Assembly: GCA_030425905.1 (NCBI GenBank)
Contig: JAUHZT010000008.1
Coordinates: 1-45,290, forward strand
Source: Gammaproteobacteria bacterium
GTDB lineage: Bacteria > Pseudomonadota > Gammaproteobacteria > Steroidobacterales > Woeseiaceae
DNA: 45,290 nt
Direction of reading: 5' to 3'
The position numbers were made by a program, and so were the translations under genes. The notes under the pieces are model-generated. The model did not search any database. It was not told where the DNA came from and saw only the letters and a list, made by a program, of their open reading frames with translations. This document shows, in pieces, positions 26,603 to 36,125 of the stretch. Within the stretch, counting starts at the first letter, position 1; each line of letters begins with the position of its first letter.

Positions 26603-27687
26603 GAACAGGAAAACTTCGAGTCTGGCTTCTTTGCATACTGCTTGCCGGTGGCAATGCCGCGGCCGCGGAAGAGGCAAGCATGGATGCCGAGTTGCGTGAG
26701 AAAGCGCAGCGCGCAGTGGATTCCGGCCTGCACTACCTCAGGAATAATCAGGCTGACAATGGCAGCTGGTCTGAATCCGTTGGCATCACCGCGCTTGGGC
26801 TTCGTGCGTTCCTCGAGAGTCACCGAGGGTATGGCGAGCGCGACGGCGCATTTATCACACGACCTATCAACTACCTGCTGGAGCATGTCAATTCCGACGG
26901 GTCAATCAGCGAAACCAATCAGAATCGCAACTACAACACGGCCGTGAGTCTCACGGCGCTCGCCGCAACCGGCAATGATAAATACGCCGAGGTGATTGAG
27001 AACGGCCAGAAGTTCCTGCTTGGACTGCAGATCGACGAAGGCGACGGTTATGAAAGTGACCATGCTTACTACGGTGGCATCGGCTACGGCGGCGATGAAC
27101 GGCCCGACCTGTCAAATATCCACATGGCCCTTGAGGGCCTCAAAGCCACGGCAACCGACCCTGACGACCCGGTTTGGGACAAGGCCCTGATGTTTGTAAG
27201 CCGGTCGCAGAATCGCAGCGAAAGTAATGACCAGGAATGGGCTGCTGACGATGGCGGCTTCACCTACATGCCTGGCTACAGCCCGCACAAAGGCACGGCA
27301 TCCTACGGCGGCATGACCGCTGCCGGACTGCTCAGCCTGCTGTTCGCCGGTGCTGACAAAGACGACCCACGGGTGGTCGCCGCGTATGACTGGATTCGAA
27401 ACAACTACACGCTGGACGAGAACCCTGGAGCAACCGACGGTATTCAGGGCCTTTACTACTACTACAACGTGTTCGCCAAGAGCTTAAGCGCCTATGATGC
27501 GCCGCTGATGGTTGACGGCAACGGCGTCGCCCACAACTGGCGCAATGATATCGCAAGCAAACTTATCAGCCTGCAAAACAAGGATGGCTCGTGGGTTAAC
27601 CCCGACTCGCCGCGCTGGTGGGAGGGTAATGCGATGCTGGTGACTGCGTGGAGTGTGATCGCGCTTAACTCGGCACTCAAACAATAA
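26599..27687 (+). CDS. Prenyltransferase/squalene-oxidase-repeat (terpenoid cyclase-like barrel) protein, secreted
   Basis: Signal peptide; repeats LHYLRNNQADNGSWSESVGITALGLRAFL, ISLQNKDGSWVNPDSPRWWEGNAMLVTAWSVIAL. Confidence 0.82.
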   Translation: MRTGKLRVWLLCILLAGGNAAAAEEASMDAELREKAQRAVDSGLHYLRNNQADNGSWSESVGITALGLRAFLESHRGYGERDGAFITRPINYLLEHVNSDGSISETNQNRNYNTAVSLTALAATGNDKYAEVIENGQKFLLGLQIDEGDGYESDHAYYGGIGYGGDERPDLSNIHMALEGLKATATDPDDPVWDKALMFVSRSQNRSESNDQEWAADDGGFTYMPGYSPHKGTASYGGMTAAGLLSLLFAGADKDDPRVVAAYDWIRNNYTLDENPGATDGIQGLYYYYNVFAKSLSAYDAPLMVDGNGVAHNWRNDIASKLISLQNKDGSWVNPDSPRWWEGNAMLVTAWSVIALNSALKQ

Positions 27688-27694
27688 GACGTCG

Positions 27695-28990
27695 ATGGCT
27701 CGAAGCAGTAAAACCTGGCGCGCCCTGCTTCTGCTAATCGGATGCGCCGCCGCGTCCGGTTCCGCCACCGCCAGTTACTTTGCCGAATCGGCGACGCAAC
27801 ACCTGCAGGATGACTCCATCGAGCACACACGCTCGCTGGAGTCGCCCCTGCACGACAAACCCGTAGTACTCGTCGGTAAGCATGCATCCGCGGCCCTGCG
27901 ACACGCAGCCAATACCGTCACTGTCGCAGCGGCCGAACTGCCTGAGTTCAGTGGCATATGGCAGCATGCGGGCGCATTGGCAATAGACGGCGATGAACTC
28001 GCTGCACTTGGCAAGCCACAGCTTCAAGCCTTACTCGATTACGTTGGCAATTGCGGCCGGGTGTTGTTTTTCGATCTGAGCGATCAGATCGCCGATACGT
28101 TGCGACAACAAGCCGCGTGTTCGGCGCAGGCTTTGCGCTTTCTGCCTGCAACAAGTGTCCACCCGCTTGATGCCCAGCTTGAGATCACGCAACTGTTGAA
28201 TGTTGCGACACCTGCGTTGCCGGACGCCGCTGCGCTGCACAGGCTATCGTCGTCGGGTCGCAGCGGTATCGCCTATGTCAGCGTGTTGCTTGGCGGTTTC
28301 ACCTTGCTGTTCGCTCTGTTTTCAGCCTTCCCCGTTACGCGAGTGACGGCACTGCTAGCCTGCCCGCTCACCGCGGCGCTCGTCCTGCTAACAGGCGGTA
28401 GCCGGCAGTTTGAGGAAACCATTGCATGGGCCGAAACAAAGAACGGCGAGAGCGTTGCACGCTTTGTTGCGCAGCAAAGCATTCATGCGGCGAAACGCGG
28501 TTCCCAGACTCTACAGCCGGGCGCGCTTTCATCTGCGCCTGATCGTATCGCTGGCGAGAACGTGAGCATTGACTGGGATACGGAACCTAGTGCGCGCAGG
28601 CTGGACTGGCAAGCCACTCTGTTTCAGCCGCTGACTATTACAGCGCACGGCAGCTTTCCGGTTACAAACTTGCTGCGCGCACAAATTAGCAATGACAAGG
28701 TGATTGTTTGCAACCGAGGATCATTGCCATCTCCCGAGGCGTTCCTGCATTGGCAAGGACAAACCTACAAAGTACCGTCCCTCGCGCCTGCGCAGCAATG
28801 GCGTGCTGAAGCGGACGACTTCTTGGGTTCGTTTACAGCGCCGTTGCGGCTGCTGTCTGCAAGAACCTCTAGCGGAGTCGCGGCGATCCTTTACCGCGTT
28901 CCGTCGGCAAGCGGCGCCCCGGACTCAGCCACCGTCTGGCTGACACGTTTCGAATACCCACCAGTGGAGTCGGCCCCGTGCGAAGCGTGA
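27695..28990 (+). CDS. Uncharacterised membrane protein of Bat-like operon
   Basis: Signal peptide; central TM segments (GIAYVSVLLGGFTLLFALFSAFP); 13-nt overlap with next ORF. Confidence 0.6.
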   Translation: MARSSKTWRALLLLIGCAAASGSATASYFAESATQHLQDDSIEHTRSLESPLHDKPVVLVGKHASAALRHAANTVTVAAAELPEFSGIWQHAGALAIDGDELAALGKPQLQALLDYVGNCGRVLFFDLSDQIADTLRQQAACSAQALRFLPATSVHPLDAQLEITQLLNVATPALPDAAALHRLSSSGRSGIAYVSVLLGGFTLLFALFSAFPVTRVTALLACPLTAALVLLTGGSRQFEETIAWAETKNGESVARFVAQQSIHAAKRGSQTLQPGALSSAPDRIAGENVSIDWDTEPSARRLDWQATLFQPLTITAHGSFPVTNLLRAQISNDKVIVCNRGSLPSPEAFLHWQGQTYKVPSLAPAQQWRAEADDFLGSFTAPLRLLSARTSSGVAAILYRVPSASGAPDSATVWLTRFEYPPVESAPCEA

Positions 28991-29493
28991 CAGCGTTTTC
29001 CAACCAGCTGGCACTTGGTACCAGCCTCGCGCTGATTGCGCTGGCTACCTGGTGGCTCGGCATGCTGAGTGTCCAGTCGATGCATGGTTTTGCTGACTTG
29101 CCTGTCATCAGCAAGCAAGCTGTTGGTGTCCTGCTACTGACGCAATGGCTAATCATTGGCTTGTTGGCGCCTTCCGCCGCCCTGTCCGACCGCCCCCTGA
29201 AAAATGGGCAAGCCGCGGTCGCCGCTTTTGCCCCATTGCCGGTCTTGATCGTGCCGTTTTGGCCCTTGCTGGTCTTGTGCTGGATGAGCACCGATCTCGC
29301 CACTGTCCCGTTGTTGATGTCGCAAGCCGCTGCCCTGATTCTGGCCGTGGTGTTAATCGCGCTTTTTCATCGGCTTTCACGGCACGTGACCGAGCAAGCG
29401 TCGCGGGTACTGTTTGGCAACGCATTCGGCGCGCTGGTCGCGGCGCTACTTTGGTCCCAAAGAACGCTGCTGCACACCTGGTTTATCGAATGA
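28978..29493 (+). CDS. Small membrane protein of Bat-like operon
   Basis: Several TM helices; overlaps neighbours on both sides. Confidence 0.6.
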   Translation: MRSVTAFSNQLALGTSLALIALATWWLGMLSVQSMHGFADLPVISKQAVGVLLLTQWLIIGLLAPSAALSDRPLKNGQAAVAAFAPLPVLIVPFWPLLVLCWMSTDLATVPLLMSQAAALILAVVLIALFHRLSRHVTEQASRVLFGNAFGALVAALLWSQRTLLHTWFIE

Positions 29494-30542
29494 GCGCAGA
29501 CTCCGCCACCGCATTTCTCAGGCGCGTACGCCGGCGACTCTGGCTCGAGCGCGGTCTGCAGCAGCTTGCAATGGCGCTGGGCCTCGGTGCTGCATGCATG
29601 TTGCTAATGGCGATTGCAGACGTTGCCGGCATTTTAGTGTCCGCCAGGTTTATCGCAGCCACGACCGTCACGATTGTATTCGCACTCTCGTTGAAAGCCC
29701 TGTTGCGGCGCCCCACTCTCGCCGAATCGGCACGGCGCGCGGACCGCGCATTTGGCAGTAAGTCACTGTTCACGACGGCTTATGACATCGAACGATCCGG
29801 TCAAACGGCTACGCGCAGTGGTGCGCTTGTAGCGCGGCGTGCTGCACAGCTGGTCGCTCGTGACGGCTCGCAGAGACTGCCTGGTCTCTGGTCGGCGCCA
29901 CCCCTCAACCAGTTTGCGCTGTCTATGCTGCCGGCGTTTCTGGCCAGCGCATTGCTCGTATACACAACAGGCGCAAGAGTACCTGCCGCACCAGACAATG
30001 AACCCGCTGCTTTGGCAGCCGACCGGCAAACCGCCACTGCCCCGGAAGTAGAAAACCTGCAAGCCTCTATCCGCCGCGATCGCGCAACGGCAGCGCTTGC
30101 CGACGGTGCTGTAAGAACTACCCGTACGACCACTCAGTCCCCGGCTGCAGACACCGCCTCCAACCTGGCTGTAACCGAACCCGATCCGGAAACCGCCGAT
30201 CCTGCAGCACCCAGGGTTCGTGCGCCCGGTACGGGCGATGGTGACGAAGCGGGAAATGCAAGCAATGGCCCTGCAACCGCTATCGCGCAGCGCGACGTAA
30301 TTCTTCAACAAACGCAATCCGTTGAAATTGCGCGCGAGGGACTCGCTATCGCGGGCCGCCGCGCTGCGGCACCGGCATTCGATTCGCAGAACGGCGTTAC
30401 GAGCACGGCATTCGCGGCACCGACAGCAGCCGCAGCACCACCATCGGTTACCGGATGGTCTTCGTTGAGTACAGCGCAAAGTGCCTTTGCGCGCAATTAC
30501 CTGCATGCGCGGAATAAACAGGGAGAGGATAAGGATGAATGA
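29490..30542 (+). CDS. Membrane-anchored protein with long low-complexity tail (Bat-like operon)
   Basis: Start MSADSATAFLRRVRRRLW at 29490 (ATGA overlap); two TM helices, then Ala/Thr/Pro-rich region. Confidence 0.65.
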   Translation: MSADSATAFLRRVRRRLWLERGLQQLAMALGLGAACMLLMAIADVAGILVSARFIAATTVTIVFALSLKALLRRPTLAESARRADRAFGSKSLFTTAYDIERSGQTATRSGALVARRAAQLVARDGSQRLPGLWSAPPLNQFALSMLPAFLASALLVYTTGARVPAAPDNEPAALAADRQTATAPEVENLQASIRRDRATAALADGAVRTTRTTTQSPAADTASNLAVTEPDPETADPAAPRVRAPGTGDGDEAGNASNGPATAIAQRDVILQQTQSVEIAREGLAIAGRRAAAPAFDSQNGVTSTAFAAPTAAAAPPSVTGWSSLSTAQSAFARNYLHARNKQGEDKDE

Positions 30543-31533
30543 TTTTGCCGTCGAACTTGACGCAGTCTGCGATGACATCGCAAGAGTTCGACAAGCACTG
30601 GCGGGCGTGATTGTTGGGCAGGACGCGCTACTGGAGCAGTTGCTTATCGCGATGTTCGCGCGCGGTCATGTATTGATCGAGGGCCTGCCAGGACTTGGTA
30701 AAACACACTTGTGTAAAGCCGTGGCACGCATCCTTGGCGTGCAACTCGGCCGCATCCAGTGCACGCCTGACCTGCTGCCCTCCGACGTCACCGGCAGTGA
30801 AGTGCTCACCTCCGGCCCAGCCGCTGGTACCAATTCGATGCTCGAGTTCAGGCCGGGCCCCGTGTTCGCAAACCTGGCGCTGGTGGATGAAATCAACCGC
30901 GCGACTCCCCGCACCCAATCTGCGTTGCTCGAGGCCATGCAGGAGCAACAGGTGACGCATGCTGGTACCAGTTATCCATTGCCTGGTCCGTTCTGGGTTG
31001 TTGCTACGCAAAATCCGATCGAACTTGAAGGCACGTTCCCGTTACCGGAAGCACAGCTCGACCGCTTTCTCTTCAAGCTTGATGTTGCCTACCCGTCGGC
31101 TGACTGTCTCGAGTCCTTGCTGCAGACAACGCTGGACGGTGAACCCGCGGACAATGTCGCTCCCCTGCTTGATGCCCAACGCGTCCTTGCCATCATCGAC
31201 AGCACTCAAGAGGTACTCGTCTCCGCACCCGTCAGGCAAAGTGCGATCGACCTGGTACTCAGTACCCAACCCGGTGTCGGCAAAGGCGCTGCCGTGCAGC
31301 ATATTCGATACGGCGCAAGCCCGCGCGCATTGCAGGGGCTGGTACGCGCAGCTCGCGTGGTTGCCCTGTTTGACGGGCGTCCGCAAGTCGACTTCGAAGA
31401 CCTGGCCGCCGTCGCAAAGCCGGTCCTGTCCCATCGTTTACTGCTCAAGACTGTGAGCGAGCTTGACGGTGTCACAGTTGAAAATGTCGTTGATCAGCTA
31501 CTGAAGGACTGGCAGTCGGCCTTTCGCGACTGA
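30535..31533 (+). CDS. MoxR-family AAA+ ATPase
   Basis: GLPGLGKTHLCKAVA, LALVDEINRATPRTQSALLEAMQEQQVT, ATQNPIELEGTFPLPEAQLDRFLFKL. Confidence 0.95.
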   Translation: MNDFAVELDAVCDDIARVRQALAGVIVGQDALLEQLLIAMFARGHVLIEGLPGLGKTHLCKAVARILGVQLGRIQCTPDLLPSDVTGSEVLTSGPAAGTNSMLEFRPGPVFANLALVDEINRATPRTQSALLEAMQEQQVTHAGTSYPLPGPFWVVATQNPIELEGTFPLPEAQLDRFLFKLDVAYPSADCLESLLQTTLDGEPADNVAPLLDAQRVLAIIDSTQEVLVSAPVRQSAIDLVLSTQPGVGKGAAVQHIRYGASPRALQGLVRAARVVALFDGRPQVDFEDLAAVAKPVLSHRLLLKTVSELDGVTVENVVDQLLKDWQSAFRD

Positions 31534-32399
31534 TGGCAACGCACGCTATGGTTGATGAGGTTCGGCTACGGCGCTTCGCGCGACTTGCAGCGCCGCTTCT
31601 GCGCTCGTCAACACAACAAGGTTTTGGCCTGCAGGTCGCACAGGGCAAGGCCGGCACTGGTCTCGAGTTTCTCGATCTGCGTGCCTACGCGACAGGCGAA
31701 GATGCCAGGCACATCGATTGGCGACAAAGCCAGCTGCGTAACCAGTTGCTGATGCGCAGCTATCGCGACGAAACCGCAAGCGATTGGACGATCTGTGTCG
31801 ATGGCAGTGCATCGATGCAAGATGAACAAAAATGGCAGCGAGTTTGCGAACTCGCCGTTGCGCTTGCCTACCTGTTGCTGCACGTTGGCCACCGCGTCAG
31901 TTTCATTGTCTTTGCCGAACGGATCGTTGCCCGAATCGCAGCAGGCAGAGGCCAGCGTCAGTTTGCAGCGATCTCCCACGAACTACAGAACTACTTGCCA
32001 CCGGCCAGCGGCGGAGGCTCGCTGCCTGGTCTGTGTGCACCGTTACTGCACGGTCGTCAGGATGTATTCCTGCTAAGTGACTTCCTGCGCGCGGACTTGA
32101 TGCGCGAAGACCTGCTGCAACTTTGCGCGCACAGCAAATCACTTGCTGCACTGCAGGTTCTCGCAAGGGATGAAGTTGTTCTGGCGCGGCGTGGCTCGAG
32201 CTTGCTGACAGATACCGAGTCCGGTGAACGCTTGCGCCTCGATCTCGACAGCCGGGCGGTTCAATCAGCATCCGCTGCGCTTGCGGCACACAATGCGGCC
32301 TTACAGCGTGTAATGCAGTCTCTCAATATCCACTTCAGTGCTCCGCGCAGTGGCGGCTCGTGGGAGCAGACGCTAATGGCACATTTCGGTCACCGCTAA
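31533..32399 (+). CDS. DUF58 (VWA-like) protein
   Basis: LEFLDLRAYATGEDARHIDWRQSQLRNQLLMRSYRDE; canonical MIDAS DGSAS. Confidence 0.93.
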   Translation: MATHAMVDEVRLRRFARLAAPLLRSSTQQGFGLQVAQGKAGTGLEFLDLRAYATGEDARHIDWRQSQLRNQLLMRSYRDETASDWTICVDGSASMQDEQKWQRVCELAVALAYLLLHVGHRVSFIVFAERIVARIAAGRGQRQFAAISHELQNYLPPASGGGSLPGLCAPLLHGRQDVFLLSDFLRADLMREDLLQLCAHSKSLAALQVLARDEVVLARRGSSLLTDTESGERLRLDLDSRAVQSASAALAAHNAALQRVMQSLNIHFSAPRSGGSWEQTLMAHFGHR

Positions 32400-33943
32400 T
32401 GTTCGGTCTGCTCGAAGCCTGGTGGCTGCTGGGACTCGCCCTGATCCCGTTAGTTTGGTGGCTGCATCGCTGGCAGGCACCCCTCGGTCAGGTCCGGGTA
32501 AGCGCACTCTTTCTGTGGCAGGGTATTGGCAGTTCCGAAACACACGGCCGCGAGCGCCGGTCACCGGATCCAGCCTGGCTGCGCCGGGCCGTGATCGTGG
32601 CGCTGATTGTCGCCGCACTTGCTCAGCCCTGGTGGAGCGGGCAAGACAGGCATGTCACTGTCTGGATCGATGATGGGCCAAGCATGTACACGCTTGAGAA
32701 CCGACAGTCGCGACTACAGGACGGTCTGGATAAATTACAGCCGCTGCTTGCCAAGCACAGCGCCGAAAAATTTCTCCTGCGATCAGTGCATGATCCTGCA
32801 CGGCAATCCACCCTCACGGCGTCCGGCACCGTCGATGCGGGTATCTGGGAGGAACCGGCGGGCGGATCGCTGGTATTCAGGCCGGCAATGCTGTCGAGCG
32901 ATAGCGAACATTGGCTCCTGAGCGACGGCGCATCTGCAAGTACCCGGCGCTGGGCGAGTCGCGCGCCGTTTAGTCGTGTCATAAGTATTGGCACGCGTAC
33001 CGAAAACGCGGCTATTACCCGTCTTGCAGTAAGGCGCGACGCGCAGTTTGCCGGACGGCTCGCCGTACTTGTGGATGTGGCCAATCGCGGTACCGTAAGC
33101 ACGCGCCGGGAATTACGTGTCGGGCCTTCGCCCGGTGCCGAACAGGTATTCAACATCGAACTTGCCGCCGGCGAATTGCAGCAAATAGAACTGACACTGG
33201 ATACGCCGCACGAGACCTTGCATGCACGGCTTCTACCAAACGATGCGCTCATCATCGATGATGAAATCAGCCTGGATCTCGACCGGCTGTTGCCGATCAC
33301 CGCGGCCATAGATCCCGCCTGTCCAGCCGCGCTGGACGCAGCGCTGCAGGCTCACCCCGGATTGCGGACAGGCAGTAACGGGCAAGCGCTGCTCGCCATC
33401 CGGTGCTCGGATGCGATGCGCGGCGACATACCGCAAATTCTGTTTCATCCCGGCCCGGCTGAGCTCCTGACATCAGCGCCGGTCGCGCTGCCGCGCGCGC
33501 AGCCACTGCAAGACCTGTACCTGCAAGCAGAGTGGATTCAGGCTCGCTCCTGGCCGCGGCCGCCGGCGATCAACGACGCAGTGCTATTGCGGAATGACGC
33601 TGGGCCGCTGATCCTGCAGCGCGCCAGCACTGACACGCTTGAATCGGTTATCGATCCGGGCTTTAGGCCGCTGACGGAGCAGCCAGCGTTTCCCGTGTTA
33701 CTCGCAGGTATGATTAACACGGTGCTGCAGCGCGACGTACTGGACCCGGTGCTGACCGTGCAACGAGATCCTGCCGATACGGACATTATCCCTCGCGTTA
33801 TCGGCACGCAAGGCGGCCAGCAGGCTGCACTACGGCTAAACCGTTTCGGAGTGATGGACTGGCTGGTGGCACTTGCGCTTCTGTTGCTTATGCTTGATGC
33901 AGCCAGACTGATTCAGGCAGCCCGAGGCACTGGACATGCTTGA
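32399..33943 (+). CDS. BatA-like membrane protein with degenerate MIDAS
   Basis: N-terminal LEAWWLLGLALIPLVWWLHRWQ; VWA-like strand VTVWIDDGPSMYTL; C-terminal TM. Confidence 0.78.
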   Translation: MFGLLEAWWLLGLALIPLVWWLHRWQAPLGQVRVSALFLWQGIGSSETHGRERRSPDPAWLRRAVIVALIVAALAQPWWSGQDRHVTVWIDDGPSMYTLENRQSRLQDGLDKLQPLLAKHSAEKFLLRSVHDPARQSTLTASGTVDAGIWEEPAGGSLVFRPAMLSSDSEHWLLSDGASASTRRWASRAPFSRVISIGTRTENAAITRLAVRRDAQFAGRLAVLVDVANRGTVSTRRELRVGPSPGAEQVFNIELAAGELQQIELTLDTPHETLHARLLPNDALIIDDEISLDLDRLLPITAAIDPACPAALDAALQAHPGLRTGSNGQALLAIRCSDAMRGDIPQILFHPGPAELLTSAPVALPRAQPLQDLYLQAEWIQARSWPRPPAINDAVLLRNDAGPLILQRASTDTLESVIDPGFRPLTEQPAFPVLLAGMINTVLQRDVLDPVLTVQRDPADTDIIPRVIGTQGGQQAALRLNRFGVMDWLVALALLLLMLDAARLIQAARGTGHA

Positions 33944-36125
33944 TCGTCGCCCACTGTCTGGCATGCTTGCAGGACGCATTCTGGCCGGCGTATTGCTTCT
34001 TGCGGCCTTGTTGCAGACCGATGCACAGAACGACACGCTGCCGGTGCACATTTACCCGGACGATAGCGCATCGACACTTGCCGAGCAGCTTGAAGACGCG
34101 ATGTGGCGCTCCGCTGATGCCCGTCACTCTGCCATTGTCATCCATTCTGACGGTTACTGGCCCTCCCCGGCGCGTGCGTCGATCGAATCTGCCCGTGCTG
34201 CCGGCGCACCTGTTTTCTGGCACGCGCTTGCGCGCGAGGAAGCGGGTACACCGGTCATTGCAGTGCACATGCCGGATGTTGCTCGCCCGGGTCAGCGGGT
34301 CAGTATCGGCATTGAAGTTGCCGAACTGCCTGAACGCCCGCTGCAAGCGATGATCTTCCAGGAACATCGCTTGCTCGTCAGCGCCAGCCTGGTCGCACCC
34401 GAAACTTTTCTCGAACTGCTAGTCGATCGCGATTTTGCACTCTCGCTGGACCTCGAGATCGCAACCGCAGACGCTGGCGAAGTCATTTTGCCGAGACAAC
34501 CGATTGGCGTAATCAATGTACTTGCTGCGCCACGGCTCCTGCTGCTTGCGTCGGGTGCCAGCGCGCTCGGAACCAGCCTGAGCCACGGCGGTTGGCCAGT
34601 GACAATTATTTCGCCCGCGGAGTTCCCGGCCTATTCCGCGGCGCTCGGCAGCTATCGGGCATTGATTCTTGACGACGTTGCCTGGCACGCGCTGCCAGCA
34701 ACGCAATGGCAGCGGGTAGCGAACGCAGTTCGTGACGAAGGACTGGGCCTGATTGTGAGCGGCGGTCCCAACTCATTTGCGCTGGGAGGTTACCGGGCAA
34801 CGGAACTGGAATCGCTCCTGCCACTGGTGTCAGAACCGCCCGAACGTGAACCTGCCGCGGCCGTGGCGCTGCTGCTTGACGTGTCGGGCAGTATGAACCG
34901 CGAGCCGATGAGCCGACTTAGTATCGCGCGCAGTGCCGCACTGGCAGCCGTCCAGTCGCTGCGCCCGAAAGACCAGGTTGGCTTGTACTCGTTCGATGCA
35001 GACGCGCGACGCCTGCTGCCCTTGGCCGCACGCAGCGACCACGCGGCCGCCGTTGCCGAGGCCTGGCCCGATGCGGCAGGCGGCGGTACACGTGTCGCAG
35101 CCGCACTGGAGCTGGCGGTTGCCGACTTGAATGATCTGGCAACCGCGCAACAACTGGTGTTTCTGGTTACCGACGGGATGTTGAGTGACGCCGATATCGA
35201 CGCTATGTCCGCGCAAATTGCGGACACCCCAGTTCAGTTGGTCGCACTCATCATTGCCGATGGCCAGCGCGAACTTCCGCTCAAGAAACTTTCGGATTCG
35301 CAGCAGATTCGCCTGTTGCCAGTTGCTGACGTCGCGCAACTGCCGGTGCTGATGCAGGGAGAACTCGAGACGCTCGGGCCAGCGCTGGTGCAACAGCGCA
35401 CACAACCGGTGCGAGTCGGCTGGGCATCTGCATTTGACGATGGCCATTGGCCTGCTTTGACTGCCTATACGCAAACGCGCGCCCGCCCGGCCGCACACAT
35501 CAAATTGCAGGCACAGAATGGCGACCCGTTGCTTGCCCAGTGGTCGGTTGGGGCCGCAAGCGTGGTTGCCCTGCCTGGGGGCTTGGGTGGCTGGGCACAG
35601 GAATGGCTCACATGGGAGCACTGGCCATTATTTGTCGCCGACCTGGTCTCATCGGTGGCCAGCGCTGACACGCGTGGGCTATCAGTACTGCGCCAAAGCT
35701 CCAATCAGACATTGCTCGTCGAAACGCGCGATGCAGTCACCGGTCAACCAAACGCGCGCTTGGCGCGTCCCGGTGAACCCGTCCTCAACCTCGTACCGGA
35801 GCTCGTTGCGCCGCGCCGCTATGCACTTTCGCTTCCGCAATCGAGCCCTGGCCCGGCCGCATTGCTTTGGAACAATGAAGTTACTGCCGCCCGTCACGAA
35901 TTCTTCCTCTCACCCACCTCCGCGGAAATCATAGACGGTGGATCGCTTGCAAGCGCCCTGCTACGTGATGGACTGGTCCAGGAATGGCAAGGTGCGACCA
36001 ACAAAACAGCCATTACAGCATCTGGAGCGCAGTCATGGCTGGCCGCTATGGCACTGTTTACACTGTTGGCTACGATCGCGCTGGAACGTCTACCCTTTCG
36101 CAGACCTCATGCTCAGAAGCGGTAG
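33936..36125 (+). CDS. VWA-domain membrane protein of Bat-like operon (possible GATase1-like segment)
   Basis: VALLLDVSGSMNREPMSRLSIARSAALAAVQSLRPKDQVGLYSFD; C-terminal TM. Confidence 0.85.
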   Translation: MLDRRPLSGMLAGRILAGVLLLAALLQTDAQNDTLPVHIYPDDSASTLAEQLEDAMWRSADARHSAIVIHSDGYWPSPARASIESARAAGAPVFWHALAREEAGTPVIAVHMPDVARPGQRVSIGIEVAELPERPLQAMIFQEHRLLVSASLVAPETFLELLVDRDFALSLDLEIATADAGEVILPRQPIGVINVLAAPRLLLLASGASALGTSLSHGGWPVTIISPAEFPAYSAALGSYRALILDDVAWHALPATQWQRVANAVRDEGLGLIVSGGPNSFALGGYRATELESLLPLVSEPPEREPAAAVALLLDVSGSMNREPMSRLSIARSAALAAVQSLRPKDQVGLYSFDADARRLLPLAARSDHAAAVAEAWPDAAGGGTRVAAALELAVADLNDLATAQQLVFLVTDGMLSDADIDAMSAQIADTPVQLVALIIADGQRELPLKKLSDSQQIRLLPVADVAQLPVLMQGELETLGPALVQQRTQPVRVGWASAFDDGHWPALTAYTQTRARPAAHIKLQAQNGDPLLAQWSVGAASVVALPGGLGGWAQEWLTWEHWPLFVADLVSSVASADTRGLSVLRQSSNQTLLVETRDAVTGQPNARLARPGEPVLNLVPELVAPRRYALSLPQSSPGPAALLWNNEVTAARHEFFLSPTSAEIIDGGSLASALLRDGLVQEWQGATNKTAITASGAQSWLAAMALFTLLATIALERLPFRRPHAQKR

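Noticed and set aside
29763-30578. 271-aa minus-strand ORF opposite the low-complexity operon gene
   Set aside because: Cys/Arg-rich translation typical of antisense high-GC sequence; it interrupts a tightly coupled plus-strand operon.
34830-35621. 263-aa minus-strand ORF opposite the VWA gene
   Set aside because: Antisense shadow; the plus frame has VWA MIDAS and continuous coding character.
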